Source: Rhodospirillales bacterium (GTDB lineage: Bacteria > Pseudomonadota > Alphaproteobacteria > Rhodospirillales > Defluviicoccaceae). Taken from it: 64,000 bases of DNA. The first letter of the stretch is position 1; the number at the start of each line of letters is the position of its first letter. The translations under genes were made by a program, and so were the position numbers. Below are positions 1-9,067 of this stretch, in pieces. A model generated the notes under the pieces. The model was not told the DNA's origin and ran no database searches. It saw only the letters and a list, made by a program, of their open reading frames with translations. Where the stretch lies: positions 26,571 to 90,570 of the forward strand of contig JAEULH010000083.1 of the NCBI GenBank assembly GCA_016793925.1. The letters are read 5' to 3'.

Positions 1-114
1 ATGGGGCCACGACAGGGCACGGGACCCGGCCAGGGCATGGGGCCACGACAGGGTATGGGCCAGGGCACGGGACCGAGCACGACGCCGACCGCCCCGGCGC
101 CCGCGCAGCAGTAG
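1..114 (+). CDS. C-terminal end of a Gly/Gln/Pro-rich low-complexity protein (5' truncated by window)
   Basis: Frame 1 is open from the first base to a TAG at 112-114, giving 37 residues. They are dominated by G, Q, P, R and M in short repeats of the type GPRQG, followed by a Thr/Pro/Ala tail ending in QQ. The DNA repeats directly: a 17-base unit at 1-17 recurs at 37-53. The real start lies upstream of the window, so the initial ATG should not be taken as the start codon. No function can be assigned. Such tails occur on exported or nucleic-acid-binding proteins, but nothing here shows which. Confidence 0.5.
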   Translation: MGPRQGTGPGQGMGPRQGMGQGTGPSTTPTAPAPAQQ

Positions 115-422
115 GCTCGAGGCGCCGTCGCGCTTCAGGCGGCGGGAGGAACCGGTCGCGGCTTCATGCGTCGCGGCCGGCCGCCGGCCGAGGCTGCGGC
201 AGGCAGAACGGGAAACGTCGCGACGGCGCGATCGCATCGGATCGCGAGCTGGCGGGGCCGGGAAGATCGGCGGGCACGCGCGAAGCGCTTGCTACCGGTC
301 GTGCGGGACGCTAAAGCCTGTCCGAGAAATTAGAGCGCAGCGCGTCGCCGCCGGTTCGATCGTCGGCGAGCGTGGCGCTTTTATGCGCGGATCGCGCACC
401 ACCTCAATCTTTATTCGGGGAC
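115..422. other. Gene-free stretch upstream of the SAH hydrolase gene
   Basis: About 300 bases of GC-rich sequence between the repetitive C-terminus and the SAH hydrolase start. I see no convincing ORF, no clear -35/-10 pair and no rho-independent terminator. A GCTAAAGCC segment near 310-318 recalls the 3' part of SAM-II riboswitches, but the matching 5' stem and pseudoknot partners are not evident. Confidence 0.4.
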
Positions 423-1691
423 ATGATGGACGCACCGAGACACGATGTGAAGGATCCGGGCCTGGCCGAGGCCGGTTCGCGCCGGGTGGAATGGGCATTG
501 GCCGAGATGCCCGTCCTGCGCTCGCTGATGGAGCGCTTTGCCGACGAGAAGCCGCTCGCCGGCACCCGCATCAGCGCCTGCCTGCACGTAACCGCCGAGA
601 CCGCCAACCTCGCGCGCGTTCTTGTCGCCGGCGGCGCCGAGGTCGCTTTGTGCGCCAGCAACCCGCTCAGCACACAGGATGACGTTGCCGCGGCGCTTGC
701 GCTGAAGTACGGCATTTCGACCTTCGCCCACCGCGGCGACAACCATGAAAACTACTACCGCCGCCTCGCCGCCGCGCTCGACATCAGCCCCAACATCACC
801 ATCGACGACGGCGCCGACCTGGTCAGCCAGCTTCACACCGGCCGCACGGAGCTGCTCGACGGCATCATCGGCGGCACCGAGGAAACCACCACCGGCGTCA
901 TCCGCCTGCGCGCCATGGCCGCGGAGGGCGCGCTCCGCTACCCGATCATCGCCGTCAACGACGCCGACACCAAGCACCTGTTCGACAACCGCTACGGCAC
1001 CGGCCAGAGCACCATCGACAGCATCCTCCGCTCGACCAACATCCTGATCGCCGGCAAGGTCTTCACCGTTTGCGGCTATGGCTGGTGCGGCCGCGGCGTC
1101 GCGATGCGCGCGCAGGGGCTGGGCGCCAAGGTCATCGTCACCGAGGTCGAGCCCGTCCGCGCCCTGGAGGCGACCATGGACGGCTTCCAGGTGATGCCGC
1201 TGATCGACGCCGCGCCGCTGTCGGACATCATCATTACCGTGACCGGCAACAAGCACGTCATCGATCGCCATCATCTCGAAGCGTTGAAGAACGGCTGCAT
1301 CATCGCCAACGCCGGCCACTTCGACGTCGAAATCAACCTCAAGGCGCTGCGTGAGATGGCCACCAACCGCTTCGAGCCGCGCACGTCGGTTGAGGAATTC
1401 ACGCTCGACGGCGGCCGTCGGGTGCGGGTGCTGGCCGAGGGTCGGCTGGTCAACCTCGGCGCCGCCGAAGGCCACCCGCCGTCGGTGATGGACATGAGCT
1501 TCGCCAACCAGGCGCTCGCCGCGGCCTACATCCGGCAAAACCACAACAGCCTGGAGAAGACCGTCCACGTCATGCCAAAGGCGCTTGACCAGGAGGTCGC
1601 CCGGCTGAAGCTGGAGGCGATGGGCTCCAACATCGACGTCCTGACGGCCGAGCAGGAGAAGTACCTCGCCTCCTGGCAGGAGGGAACCTGA
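423..1691 (+). CDS. ahcY: Adenosylhomocysteinase, short archaeal/Thermotoga-like form
   Basis: Hydrolyses S-adenosylhomocysteine to adenosine and homocysteine in the cytoplasm, relieving inhibition of methyltransferases and feeding the methionine cycle. The protein (about 422 aa) shows the N-terminal [11 protein letters not shown] and [16 protein letters not shown] segments of the substrate domain. It also has [18 protein letters not shown] around the catalytic Lys/Asp and an NAD-binding Rossmann motif reading GYGWCGRG. That reading, the reduced length and a C-terminus ending LASWQEGT (no terminal PDHYRY-like tail) match the archaeal/Thermotoga branch rather than the longer form usual in alphaproteobacteria. 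The track opens at GTG 372, but tandem ATG codons at 423 and 426 fit the family N-terminus better. The PHB depolymerase gene follows 70 bases later. Confidence 0.93.
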   Translation: MMDAPRHDVKDPGLAEAGSRRVEWALAEMPVLRSLMERFADEKPLAGTRISACLHVTAETANLARVLVAGGAEVALCASNPLSTQDDVAAALALKYGISTFAHRGDNHENYYRRLAAALDISPNITIDDGADLVSQLHTGRTELLDGIIGGTEETTTGVIRLRAMAAEGALRYPIIAVNDADTKHLFDNRYGTGQSTIDSILRSTNILIAGKVFTVCGYGWCGRGVAMRAQGLGAKVIVTEVEPVRALEATMDGFQVMPLIDAAPLSDIIITVTGNKHVIDRHHLEALKNGCIIANAGHFDVEINLKALREMATNRFEPRTSVEEFTLDGGRRVRVLAEGRLVNLGAAEGHPPSVMDMSFANQALAAAYIRQNHNSLEKTVHVMPKALDQEVARLKLEAMGSNIDVLTAEQEKYLASWQEGT

Positions 1692-1761
1692 AGCCGGCGC
1701 CGACCCGGACAGGCGTCCCGCGGGGGACGCCGGTCCCCACGCGCGCCGGATCGGACGGGCA

Positions 1762-2844
1762 ATGAAAGCGGCGGTGCTGGCTGTTGTCGCGGCGCTGACG
1801 GTTCTCGGCATGAACCGGGCGCCGGCGCACGCTGCGACCGACGCGCCCGGTGCGCTCCCGCAAGGCATCGCCGATCCCGCCGGCGTCACCGTCTCCGGCG
1901 TCTCCTCCGGAGGCTACATGGCGGTGCAGATGCACGTGGCCCATTCCGCGTCGATTGCCGGTGCCGGCGTGCTCGCCGCCGGCCCCTACCACTGCGCCGG
2001 CGACAACTATCCCTTCAACCTGCTCCGCGCCATGAACACCTGCGCTAGGATGGCCGAGCTGGTTCCCTTCATGGGCCCGCCGGCGTTGCCGCCAAGCGTC
2101 GAGCAGACGCAAACGGAGGCAACGCGCGGCCGCATCGACGATCCCGCGCACCTGCGCCACGCCCGGGTCTATCTCTTTTCCGGCCGACTTGACGAGTTCG
2201 TGCCGCAGTCGGTGACCGACGTCCTCAAGGCCTACTACGAGACCTTCGTCCCGCCCGGCGACATCGCCTATGTCAACAACATCCGGGCCGATCATGCAAT
2301 GATCAGCGAGGACTTCGGCAACCCCTGCGACACCTCGAAAGACCCATACATCAACGACTGCGACTATGACGCCGCCGGCGCGCTGCTGACCCAGCTCTAC
2401 GGTCCCCTCGCCCCGCCCGGGACAGCAGAACCCGGCGCCAAACGCGCTCTCATCCGATTCGACCAGACCGCCTTCGACCCGGACGCTGCGAGCCACGGGC
2501 TTGCCGCCGAAGGCTATGCCTTCATTCCGGACGGCTGCACCGGCGACAGGAGATGCCGTCTGCACGTCGCCTTCCACGGCTGCCGGCAGTACGCCGGCGC
2601 GGTCGGCGACGCCTTCGTCGCCCACGCCGGCTACAACGACTGGGCCGCGGCCAACGACATCGTCGTTCTCTACCCGCAGACCACGCCGCTGCGCCGGCGA
2701 TTGCTCGGCATCGCCCTGCCCTGGCCCAACCCGCTGGGCTGCTGGGACTGGTGGGGCTTCACCGGACGCGATTTCGACGTGAAGAGCGGCGCCCAGATCG
2801 GGGCCGTGTGGGCGATGGTCCAACGCCTGACCGCCGGCCGCTGA
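1762..2844 (+). CDS. Exported poly(3-hydroxybutyrate) depolymerase-like esterase
   Basis: A 360-residue alpha/beta hydrolase that probably cleaves PHB or short polyester in the periplasm or outside the cell. Residues 1-24 form a signal peptide (hydrophobic core then AHAATDA). The nucleophile motif is SGVSSGGYMAVQM near residue 50, a SxSSGG elbow typical of PHB depolymerase/LpqC-type esterases. A second conserved half has HVAFHGCRQY (oxyanion region), VVLYPQT, and NPLGCWDWWGF near the C-terminus. Cysteines in the CHCAG-like, NTCARM, NPCDTSKDPYINDC and DGCTGDRRC regions fit a disulfide-bonded exported protein. It resembles periplasmic depolymerases such as the one known from Rhodospirillum rubrum, but substrate cannot be proven from sequence. 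Confidence 0.82.
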   Translation: MKAAVLAVVAALTVLGMNRAPAHAATDAPGALPQGIADPAGVTVSGVSSGGYMAVQMHVAHSASIAGAGVLAAGPYHCAGDNYPFNLLRAMNTCARMAELVPFMGPPALPPSVEQTQTEATRGRIDDPAHLRHARVYLFSGRLDEFVPQSVTDVLKAYYETFVPPGDIAYVNNIRADHAMISEDFGNPCDTSKDPYINDCDYDAAGALLTQLYGPLAPPGTAEPGAKRALIRFDQTAFDPDAASHGLAAEGYAFIPDGCTGDRRCRLHVAFHGCRQYAGAVGDAFVAHAGYNDWAAANDIVVLYPQTTPLRRRLLGIALPWPNPLGCWDWWGFTGRDFDVKSGAQIGAVWAMVQRLTAGR

Positions 2845-2997
2845 GCGGATCGCCCGTCGGCCGATTGGCAAAGCGCGCAGGGTGGTCTAGCGTCGTCGCC
2901 ATGCTCGCCGACCCTGTCGCTCCTGTCTGCGCCGGGGACGTGGACGAACTGCCGCCCGGATCAAGATCGAGCCGCACCGACGACGAGGATCCCAGCA

Positions 2998-4122
2998 ATG
3001 GCGACCATGGCGCAGCCTGAACGGCGCATCCGGCTCGACTTCCGGCGGCAAGAGGATCGCAGCGCCGGGGCGCCGGCGTCGGTCCTGCGCGGCGATCTCT
3101 CCGCCTGCGCCATCACCGGCGACTGCCTTTGGCTCGGCTGTGACGAAACGGCGACCGTCGAGCGGCTGATTCGCCAGGCCCCCTCGACCTACGCCGATCA
3201 CCGCAGCTTCCAGCTCGCCGACATCTTTTCCCTTCCCGCCGGTGCCGGCGAGGAGATCGACATCGAGGGCCTCGCGGCCGACGACGGCTACCTGTGGATC
3301 GTCGGCTCGCACAGCTCCAAACGGAAGAAGCCGAGGCGCCACGAGAACGACGCCCGGGAAGCGCTTGAGCGGCTGTCGACCATCTCGATCGACCCCAATC
3401 GCTATTTCCTTGCCCGCGTGCCGCTGGTCGCGGGCGCGGCGGAAGGCCTCTTCGGCCTCGCCGGGTTCGACGGCAGCGAAGCGTCCGCCGGCAGAAGCGC
3501 CGCCTGTCTGCCCATGTCCGGCGGCGGCAACGTCCTCACGGACGCTCTCGGCCGCGACCCGCTGCTCGGCACCTTCCTCCGGATTCCGTGCAAGGAGAAC
3601 GGCCTCGACATCGAGGGCATTGCGGTCCGGGGCGGGCGCGTCTTCCTTGGCCTTCGCGGCCCGGTCCTGGGCGGCTGGGCGACGATCATCGAGCTCGCCA
3701 TCCGCGACGACGGCCCCGGTCGGCTGGGGCTGGACGCGATCGGCGGCGCGGGAGAGACCTACGCGCGGCGCTTCTTCGACCTCGACGGGCTCGGCATCCG
3801 CGACCTCGCCTTCGCCGACGGCGCGCTGTTGATCCTCGCCGGGCCGACCATGGACCTGGACGGGCCGGTGCGGCTGTACCGCTGGCCGATGCCGCTGGAG
3901 GCCGGCGACGGTGCGGTCATCACCCACGACCGCCTCGAGGTCGTCTTCGACATGCCGTACGGCGACGGCGTGGACCACGCCGAGGGCATCGCCCTGCTCG
4001 ACGAAGGCCCGGACGCCGGCCGGCGTGAGATCCTTGTGGTTCACGACAGTCCGGCGCCGGACCGCCTGCACGGCGACGGCACGGCCATCGACGCCGACGT
4101 GTTCTCGCTGGGCCCGGCCTAG
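2998..4122 (+). CDS. DUF3616 domain protein
   Basis: A 374-residue protein with the hallmarks of the DUF3616 family: a beta-propeller-like layout with repeated DIEGLA segments (DIEGLAADDGYLWIVGSHS near residue 88 and DIEGIAVRGGRVFLGLRGP near 205), RDLAFADGALLILAGPT, and DHAEGIALLD near the end. There is no signal peptide, so it is probably cytoplasmic. A purine-rich GAGGATCCC lies just upstream of the ATG. The biochemical function of the family is not established. It stands alone, convergent with purU 25 bases away. Confidence 0.8.
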   Translation: MATMAQPERRIRLDFRRQEDRSAGAPASVLRGDLSACAITGDCLWLGCDETATVERLIRQAPSTYADHRSFQLADIFSLPAGAGEEIDIEGLAADDGYLWIVGSHSSKRKKPRRHENDAREALERLSTISIDPNRYFLARVPLVAGAAEGLFGLAGFDGSEASAGRSAACLPMSGGGNVLTDALGRDPLLGTFLRIPCKENGLDIEGIAVRGGRVFLGLRGPVLGGWATIIELAIRDDGPGRLGLDAIGGAGETYARRFFDLDGLGIRDLAFADGALLILAGPTMDLDGPVRLYRWPMPLEAGDGAVITHDRLEVVFDMPYGDGVDHAEGIALLDEGPDAGRREILVVHDSPAPDRLHGDGTAIDADVFSLGPA

Positions 4123-4147
4123 CGGGCCTTGCGCGCCGTCCCGAGCG

Positions 4148-5005
4148 TCAACGCAGGACCACCGTCTTCGACCCGTTGAGCAGAATCCGGTGCTCGATGT
4201 GCAAGCGCACGGCCCGCGCCAGCACAATGCTTTCGATGTCGCGCCCCACGGTCGCCAGGGCATCCGGCCCATAGGTGTGATCGACCCTTTCGACGGCCTG
4301 TTCGATGATCGGCCCCTCGTCAAGGTCGCGGGTGACGTAGTGTGCGGACGCGCCGATCAGCTTGACCCCGCGTGCATGCGCCTGGTGGTACGGCTTCTGC
4401 CCCTTGAAGCCCGGCAAAAACGAGTGATGGATGTTGATGCAGCGACCGCGGAGGCGATCGCAGGTCGAGGCGGTCAGGATCTGCATGTAGCGGGCGAGGA
4501 CGACCAGGTCGATCTCGAGCTCGTCGACCAGACGCAGCACCGTGGCTTCCTGGTCGCGCCGGGTCTCGGCCGTCACCGGCAAGTGGAAAAACGGAATGCC
4601 ATGCCACTCTGCGAGCGGCGCGAGATCGGGATGATTCGAGACGATCGCGGGGATCTCCACCGCCAGGTCGCCGGTGCGGTAGCGATAAAGCAGGTCGTTC
4701 AGACAGTGGTCGGCCCGCGAGACCAGGATCACGACGCGCGATTTGCGCGCCGCGTCGTGCAGGCCCCAGACCATGTGAAAGCGCTCGGCAATGCGCGAGA
4801 ACGCGTGGGTGAAGCTTTGCGCCGGGACGGCCTCGGCGGCGGTTCGAAACACGGTGCGCATGAAGAAGCGGTCGCTCAGCGGATCGCCATAGTGGGTCGA
4901 TTCGGCGATGAAGGCGTCCTGCGCCGCGAGGAATCCCGACACCGCGGCCACGATCCCGACGGTGTCGGGGCACGAGATTGTCAGGATGTAGGAACGCTGC
5001 TCCAT
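4148..5005 (-). CDS. purU: Formyltetrahydrofolate deformylase
   Basis: Hydrolyses 10-formyl-THF to THF and formate, balancing one-carbon pools and supplying formate. The 285-residue protein has an N-terminal ACT domain (residues 1-80, starting MEQRSYILTISCPD with GIVAAVSGFL). A formyltransferase-like catalytic domain follows, with VSRADHCLNDLLYR, VSNHPD, LARYMQIL, INIHHSFLPGFKG and GASAHYVTRDLDEGPIIEQ. These carry the conserved Asn, His and Asp of the GART/PurU fold. The frame is open further upstream, but the ACT domain begins at the ATG at 5005, which was chosen as the start. It is convergent with the DUF3616 gene. Confidence 0.95.
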   Translation of the reverse strand: MEQRSYILTISCPDTVGIVAAVSGFLAAQDAFIAESTHYGDPLSDRFFMRTVFRTAAEAVPAQSFTHAFSRIAERFHMVWGLHDAARKSRVVILVSRADHCLNDLLYRYRTGDLAVEIPAIVSNHPDLAPLAEWHGIPFFHLPVTAETRRDQEATVLRLVDELEIDLVVLARYMQILTASTCDRLRGRCINIHHSFLPGFKGQKPYHQAHARGVKLIGASAHYVTRDLDEGPIIEQAVERVDHTYGPDALATVGRDIESIVLARAVRLHIEHRILLNGSKTVVLR

Positions 5006-5265
5006 TGCTCTCCCAACCTGCGAAGCGTGAACGGGACGCGGCGCGCCGGGGCGTGAGCAAGCGCGCTGGCGAAACGGCCGCCCCCCGCGCAGCACGACCC
5101 GCCGGGGCCGGCAAGCGCCGGTGGCGTCGTGCGAGAGTAGTCGCCTGTGTCCCGCCGGCAAACCCCGCGGTTGAGCATGCGGTTCTGAAAGCTGGCCTTT
5201 TGCGCTTTGAGCGCCATGCAAAACAGTGTATCCGGACGCCTGCACAAGACCGGTGAGGACAGCGA

Positions 5266-6009
5266 ATGGATGGCGGCATCGACAACCGGCCTGTTCCGGC
5301 GCACGAGGCCGAGGCACCTCAGCTGCCGGATTACCTCGTCAAGACGTACACCTGGGCCTACCTGAAACCGGCGAGCCTGCGGCTGCTCGACAACACGCTT
5401 GTCGTCACGGCCATACTCTGGGGCAACCTGAATCGCCTGATCCGCGTCAACTGCGCCGAGCTTTCGGCGGGCCAGCGGGTTTTGCAGGCCGCGAATGTCT
5501 ACGGCCGCTATTCGGCGGACCTGGCCCGAACGCTCGGTCCCGAAGGTCGCCTTGAGGTCATCGACATCGCGCCGCTGCAGGTGGACCACTGCCGGCGCAA
5601 GCTGCGAGGCTTCCCCCAGGCCAAGGTTCGGCTGGCCGACGCCGCCGCACCCGGTGGCGGCGTCTACGATACCGTCTGCTGCTTTTTCCTCCTCCACGAG
5701 ATCCCGGACGACCACAAACATCGGGTCGTCGACGCCCTGCTCGCGGCCGTACCGCCGGGCGGGAAGGTGATCTTCACCGATTACCACAGGGCGGCCGGCT
5801 GGCATCCCCTGCGCTGGCCCATGAACCTCGTCTTCCGTATCCTCGAGCCGTTCGCCTTCGGTCTGATCGAGCGCGAAATCGCAGATTTCGCCAGCGATTC
5901 CGCGGCATTCGTCTGGCGCAAGAGCACGTACTTCGGCGGTCTTTACCAGAAGGTCGTCGCGGAACGGCCGCGCCTCGTCCCGGCCCGCGCCGCCCGCGCC
6001 GCCGAGTAG
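5266..6009 (+). CDS. rquA: Rhodoquinone biosynthesis protein RquA
   Basis: RquA converts ubiquinone to rhodoquinone, the low-potential quinone used for anaerobic fumarate reduction. The 247-residue protein belongs to the RquA branch of class I SAM methyltransferase folds. It has the diagnostic opening PDYLVKTYTWAYLKPASLRLLD and a hydrophobic segment LVVTAILWGNLNRLI. Its motif I reads VLQAANVYGRYS where true methyltransferases have a Gly-rich loop. Further on come LEVIDIAPLQ, FFLLHEIPDDHKHRVV and VIFTDYHRAAGWHPLRWPMN, all typical of RquA. The ATG at 5266 follows a TGAGGACAGC ribosome site. The neighbours purU and a phosphatase are functionally unrelated, so it is a stand-alone gene. Confidence 0.9.
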   Translation: MDGGIDNRPVPAHEAEAPQLPDYLVKTYTWAYLKPASLRLLDNTLVVTAILWGNLNRLIRVNCAELSAGQRVLQAANVYGRYSADLARTLGPEGRLEVIDIAPLQVDHCRRKLRGFPQAKVRLADAAAPGGGVYDTVCCFFLLHEIPDDHKHRVVDALLAAVPPGGKVIFTDYHRAAGWHPLRWPMNLVFRILEPFAFGLIEREIADFASDSAAFVWRKSTYFGGLYQKVVAERPRLVPARAARAAE

Positions 6010-6027
6010 CAGGCCGGTCGCCGGCGC

Positions 6028-6549
6028 CTAAGCCTGGGCCAGGTCGCTCGCGACGACGAAAGCGTCGAGAGTTGCGCCGGCGGGGGCTAGGTCGTGCCAG
6101 CCTTCGATATCGGCGGTCAGCGTCGCCAGTGCGCAGGTCGGAAACTTGCGCGCCAGCCTGCCCTTCGCCTGCTCGTCGCCGCCGCACGTCAGGGTCCGCG
6201 CGAGCATCTCCAGACCCGGGTTGTGGCCGATAATCATCACCGAGGCGAGGCTTTGGCTCAGGCGGCGCAGCCGACGCAGCAGCGTCGTCGGCTCGGCCAG
6301 GTAAATTCCCTGTTCAAAGCGGACGGGTAGCGCCGTCGGCAACCGGCGCTGAACCCGCTCCAGCGTTTCCCGGGTTCGCTTCGACGGCGAGCAAAGCACC
6401 TGGGCCGGCGTGATGTCGCAGGCGAGCAGGTGGTCGCCCATGGCTTTCGCCGCGTGCCGGCCGCGCTTGTTCAGCGGGCGGTCGAAATCGTCGCACGCCT
6501 TGTCCTCCCAACTCGACTTGGCGTGGCGCAGCAGATAGAGCGTCTTCAC
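6028..6549 (-). CDS. SixA-like phosphohistidine phosphatase
   Basis: A 173-residue histidine-phosphatase-superfamily protein. The N-terminal LYLLRHAKSSW carries the RHG-type catalytic histidine in the RHAKS form typical of SixA. PLNKRGRHAA, VLCSPSKRTRETLE and IGHNPGLEMLA supply the remaining phosphate-pocket Arg and His. The start is GTG at 6549. SixA removes phosphate from phosphohistidines in E. coli, but substrates of alphaproteobacterial homologues are not settled. It lies downstream of ppk in the same direction, separated by 225 bases holding a REP-like palindrome, so co-transcription is uncertain. Confidence 0.85.
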   Translation of the reverse strand: MKTLYLLRHAKSSWEDKACDDFDRPLNKRGRHAAKAMGDHLLACDITPAQVLCSPSKRTRETLERVQRRLPTALPVRFEQGIYLAEPTTLLRRLRRLSQSLASVMIIGHNPGLEMLARTLTCGGDEQAKGRLARKFPTCALATLTADIEGWHDLAPAGATLDAFVVASDLAQA

Positions 6550-6597
6550 AAGGTCGTTCCGCAGGCTCCCGGCGACGCGGGTGATAGCATTTGTCCA

Positions 6598-6735
6598 TCG
6601 TCATTGCGAGGGGGGCAAAGTTCGAAAGACGCCCCCTCGCCGATCCGCACCGGATTGCCACCCGCCGCGGCAACGCCCTCAGGCGGCAATGCCCTCACCC
6701 CGGCCCTCTCCCGCGTACGGCGGGAAAGGGAGAAG
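6598..6735. repeat. REP-like intergenic palindromic sequence between ppk and the sixA-like gene
   Basis: The spacer contains a TCGTCATTGCGAGG element at about 6598-6612. It also has a CCCTCACCCCGGCCCTCTCCC-type segment followed by a hairpin, with stem 6704-6714 paired to 6720-6730, one mismatch and a five-base loop. Both sequence types recur as dispersed intergenic palindromes in many bacterial genomes. The hairpin lacks a U-run, so it may act as an mRNA stabiliser or weak terminator between ppk and the downstream gene. No second copy was seen in this window. Confidence 0.45.
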
Positions 6736-6774
6736 CCCAGGCCGCGCCGTCATTCGGCGTCACGACGCCACGCC

Positions 6775-9066
6775 CTAACGCGGCTCCCGCGGAGCCCGCC
6801 TCGCATAGGCCCGCGGCTTGATCTTGCGCAGGCGCCGCGCCCGCTCCAGCCGCCGCTCGGCCGCGACGATCAGCACGTCCTGCGACCCGCGGTGGGCCTG
6901 GCCGCCGCGCGGGCGGCGCTGGATGTAGCTGCCGTCCGGCTGCATCTGCCAGGCGCTGCGATGATCGGCGAGCTGCGTCTCCAGGATCGCCCGCAATTCC
7001 TTGCGCAGTTCCGGGTTCTCGACCGGAGCCAGCACCTCGACCCGGCTCTGAAGATTGCGGCTCATCAGATCGGCCGAGCCGATGAAGTACTCCTCGTCGC
7101 CGCCGTTCTGGAAATAGTAGATGCGCGCGTGCTCGAGAAAGCGACTGATGATGCCGATGACGGTCACCGTCTCCGACAACCCCGGGATGCCCGGGCGGAG
7201 CCGACAGGTGTCGCGGATGATGAGGTCGACCTTCACCCCCGCCTGCGAGGCGCGGTACAGCGCCTCGACGATGTCGGAATCCTCCAGGGCGTTGGCCTTG
7301 AGCCGGATCAGCCCCGGCGTCTCGGCGGTGTGCCTAGCGGCCTCGCGTTCGATCTTGGCGATCAGCGCCTTTTTCATCGTCGTCGGCGCGGCCAGGATCT
7401 TGCGGTAGTTGCGCGCCGGGCGGCACCCCGTCGTCAGGTAGTTGAACAGCTCGGTAATGTCGAAGCCGATCTCCTTGTCGCAGGTGAGCATGCCGAGGTC
7501 GCAGTAAAGCCGCGCCGTTCCGGCATGGTAGTTGCCGGTGCCGATGTGGCAGTAGCGCTTCAGCCCGTTGTAGTCGCGGCGAACGACCAGGATCAGCTTG
7601 GAGTGCGTCTTCAGCCCGAGGACGCCGTAGGTGACGTGGATGCCGGCCTCTTCCAGTCGGTTCGCCCAGCGCAGGTTCGCCGCCTCGTCAAAGCGCGCCT
7701 TGAGTTCGACGACGACGGCCACCTGCTTGCCGTTGCGCGCGGCCTCGATGAGGTACTCGATGATCTTGGTGTCCGCCGAGGTCCGGTAGAGCGTCATCTT
7801 GATCGCGTAGACCTTGGGGTCTTCGGCCGCCTCGCGCACAAAGCGCACGACCGAAGTGGCAAACGACTCGTACGGGTGGCTGAGCAGGATCGGCCCGTTC
7901 TCGCGAATGATGTGAAAGATGCTGTCGTGATCCTGGAGCTTGATGTTGTCGATCGCCTGGTGCGGCGGATAGCGGAACGCCGGTCGGTCGAGCGCCGCGA
8001 TCTCCATCAGATCGCGCATGCCCATCATCACGTCGGTGTTGTAGACCTCCTTTTCGGCGTCCAGGCCGAGTTCGGCCGCGAGCATGCCGCGGTGGTTCGG
8101 GTCCATGTCGCGAATGGTCTCCAGCCGGACGATCGGCGCGAACTTCCGCTCGCGCAACTCGGCCTCGATCATCGCGACCAGGTCGTCGGCCATTTCCTCG
8201 TTGCGATCGGTGTTGGCGTTGCGCGTGACCCGGAACAGCTCGACCGACTCGATTTCCATCCCCGGAAACATGTCCTCGAGGCAGTGGGCCATCACGTCCT
8301 CGAGCAGGACGAACTGGTCCGTCCCGGCGACCCGGAGGAACCGCGGGACGCCGGCGCCGCTCGGAACCTTGATCCGCGCCATGGTCAGGCTGGACTCGTG
8401 GGGAAAGCGCAAGGTGACGAGCAGGTTCAGCGACAGGTTGGAGATGAAGGGGAAAGGATGCGCGGGGTCCATCGCCAGCGGCGTGACCAGAGGGAAAATG
8501 TTCTCTCCGTAATAATCGCGGATCTGGGCCTGCGATGACTTCGGCAACTTGGAGAAGGCGCGAATGTGGATGTCCTGACGGCGCAGGTCACCGATAAGGT
8601 CGAAATACGTCTCGCGCTGCTTGCGGCGGAACTCCGCCGTCACCGCCCGACACTCTTCGAGCTGCTGGCTCGGCGTGCGACCGTCGACCGTAAGCTTCTG
8701 CACGCCGGCGCCGATCTGCTGCTTCAGGCCACCGATCCGCTTCATGAAAAACTCGTCCATGTTCGACGAGGCGATAGCGAGGAACTTGACCCTTTCGAGA
8801 AGCGGCGTGCGCCGGTCGGCGGCCTCATGCAGAACCCGGTCGTTGAAGCGCAGCCAGGTCAGTTCGCGGTTGAGGTACAGCTCGGGCGAGCGCAGATCGA
8901 AACTGGGCGTCGGCGTCTTCGCTTCGGCCAACTCAGCCGGGCCGGGGGCTTCCGCCTCCGCGATCGCCGCCGGGTCGGCCGCTTCCGCCTCCGCCATCGC
9001 ACCGTCCGCTTGTGACAAGGTCTCCTCGGCGGTCATCGCTTCGCCGTCGTCTGCGGCAACGGACAT
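6775..9066 (-). CDS. ppk: Polyphosphate kinase 1
   Basis: Reversibly transfers the gamma phosphate of ATP onto polyphosphate chains. The roughly 763-residue protein has an Ala/Glu-rich, low-complexity N-terminal extension (about residues 15-55). The PPK1 N domain follows, starting SPELYLNRELTWLRFNDRVL with SSNMDEFFMKRIGG. The two phospholipase-D-like catalytic domains carry YGVLGLKTHSKLILVVRR (autophosphorylated His) and YYFQNGGDEEYFIGSADLMSRN. The frame is open further upstream, but ATG 9066 is preceded by GAGAGGATAGG and sits one base after the stop of the pap gene, so the two are translationally linked. It ends in a basic Arg/Ala-rich tail. Confidence 0.96.
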   Translation of the reverse strand: MSVAADDGEAMTAEETLSQADGAMAEAEAADPAAIAEAEAPGPAELAEAKTPTPSFDLRSPELYLNRELTWLRFNDRVLHEAADRRTPLLERVKFLAIASSNMDEFFMKRIGGLKQQIGAGVQKLTVDGRTPSQQLEECRAVTAEFRRKQRETYFDLIGDLRRQDIHIRAFSKLPKSSQAQIRDYYGENIFPLVTPLAMDPAHPFPFISNLSLNLLVTLRFPHESSLTMARIKVPSGAGVPRFLRVAGTDQFVLLEDVMAHCLEDMFPGMEIESVELFRVTRNANTDRNEEMADDLVAMIEAELRERKFAPIVRLETIRDMDPNHRGMLAAELGLDAEKEVYNTDVMMGMRDLMEIAALDRPAFRYPPHQAIDNIKLQDHDSIFHIIRENGPILLSHPYESFATSVVRFVREAAEDPKVYAIKMTLYRTSADTKIIEYLIEAARNGKQVAVVVELKARFDEAANLRWANRLEEAGIHVTYGVLGLKTHSKLILVVRRDYNGLKRYCHIGTGNYHAGTARLYCDLGMLTCDKEIGFDITELFNYLTTGCRPARNYRKILAAPTTMKKALIAKIEREAARHTAETPGLIRLKANALEDSDIVEALYRASQAGVKVDLIIRDTCRLRPGIPGLSETVTVIGIISRFLEHARIYYFQNGGDEEYFIGSADLMSRNLQSRVEVLAPVENPELRKELRAILETQLADHRSAWQMQPDGSYIQRRPRGGQAHRGSQDVLIVAAERRLERARRLRKIKPRAYARRAPREPR

Positions 9067-9067
9067 C

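Noticed and set aside
300..330. SAM-II riboswitch-like GCTAAAGCC upstream of ahcY
   Set aside because: Only the 3' motif is present; no matching upstream stem or pseudoknot partner could be drawn, and a SAH-riboswitch core is also absent.
411..1889. Long minus-strand open frame opposite ahcY
   Set aside because: Shadow frame of a GC-rich gene; no family resemblance, no ribosome site, and the plus-strand protein is unambiguous.
6430..8538. 702-residue plus-strand frame opposite ppk
   Set aside because: Antisense shadow of ppk with His/Arg/Asp/Leu-rich composition typical of GC-rich reverse frames.
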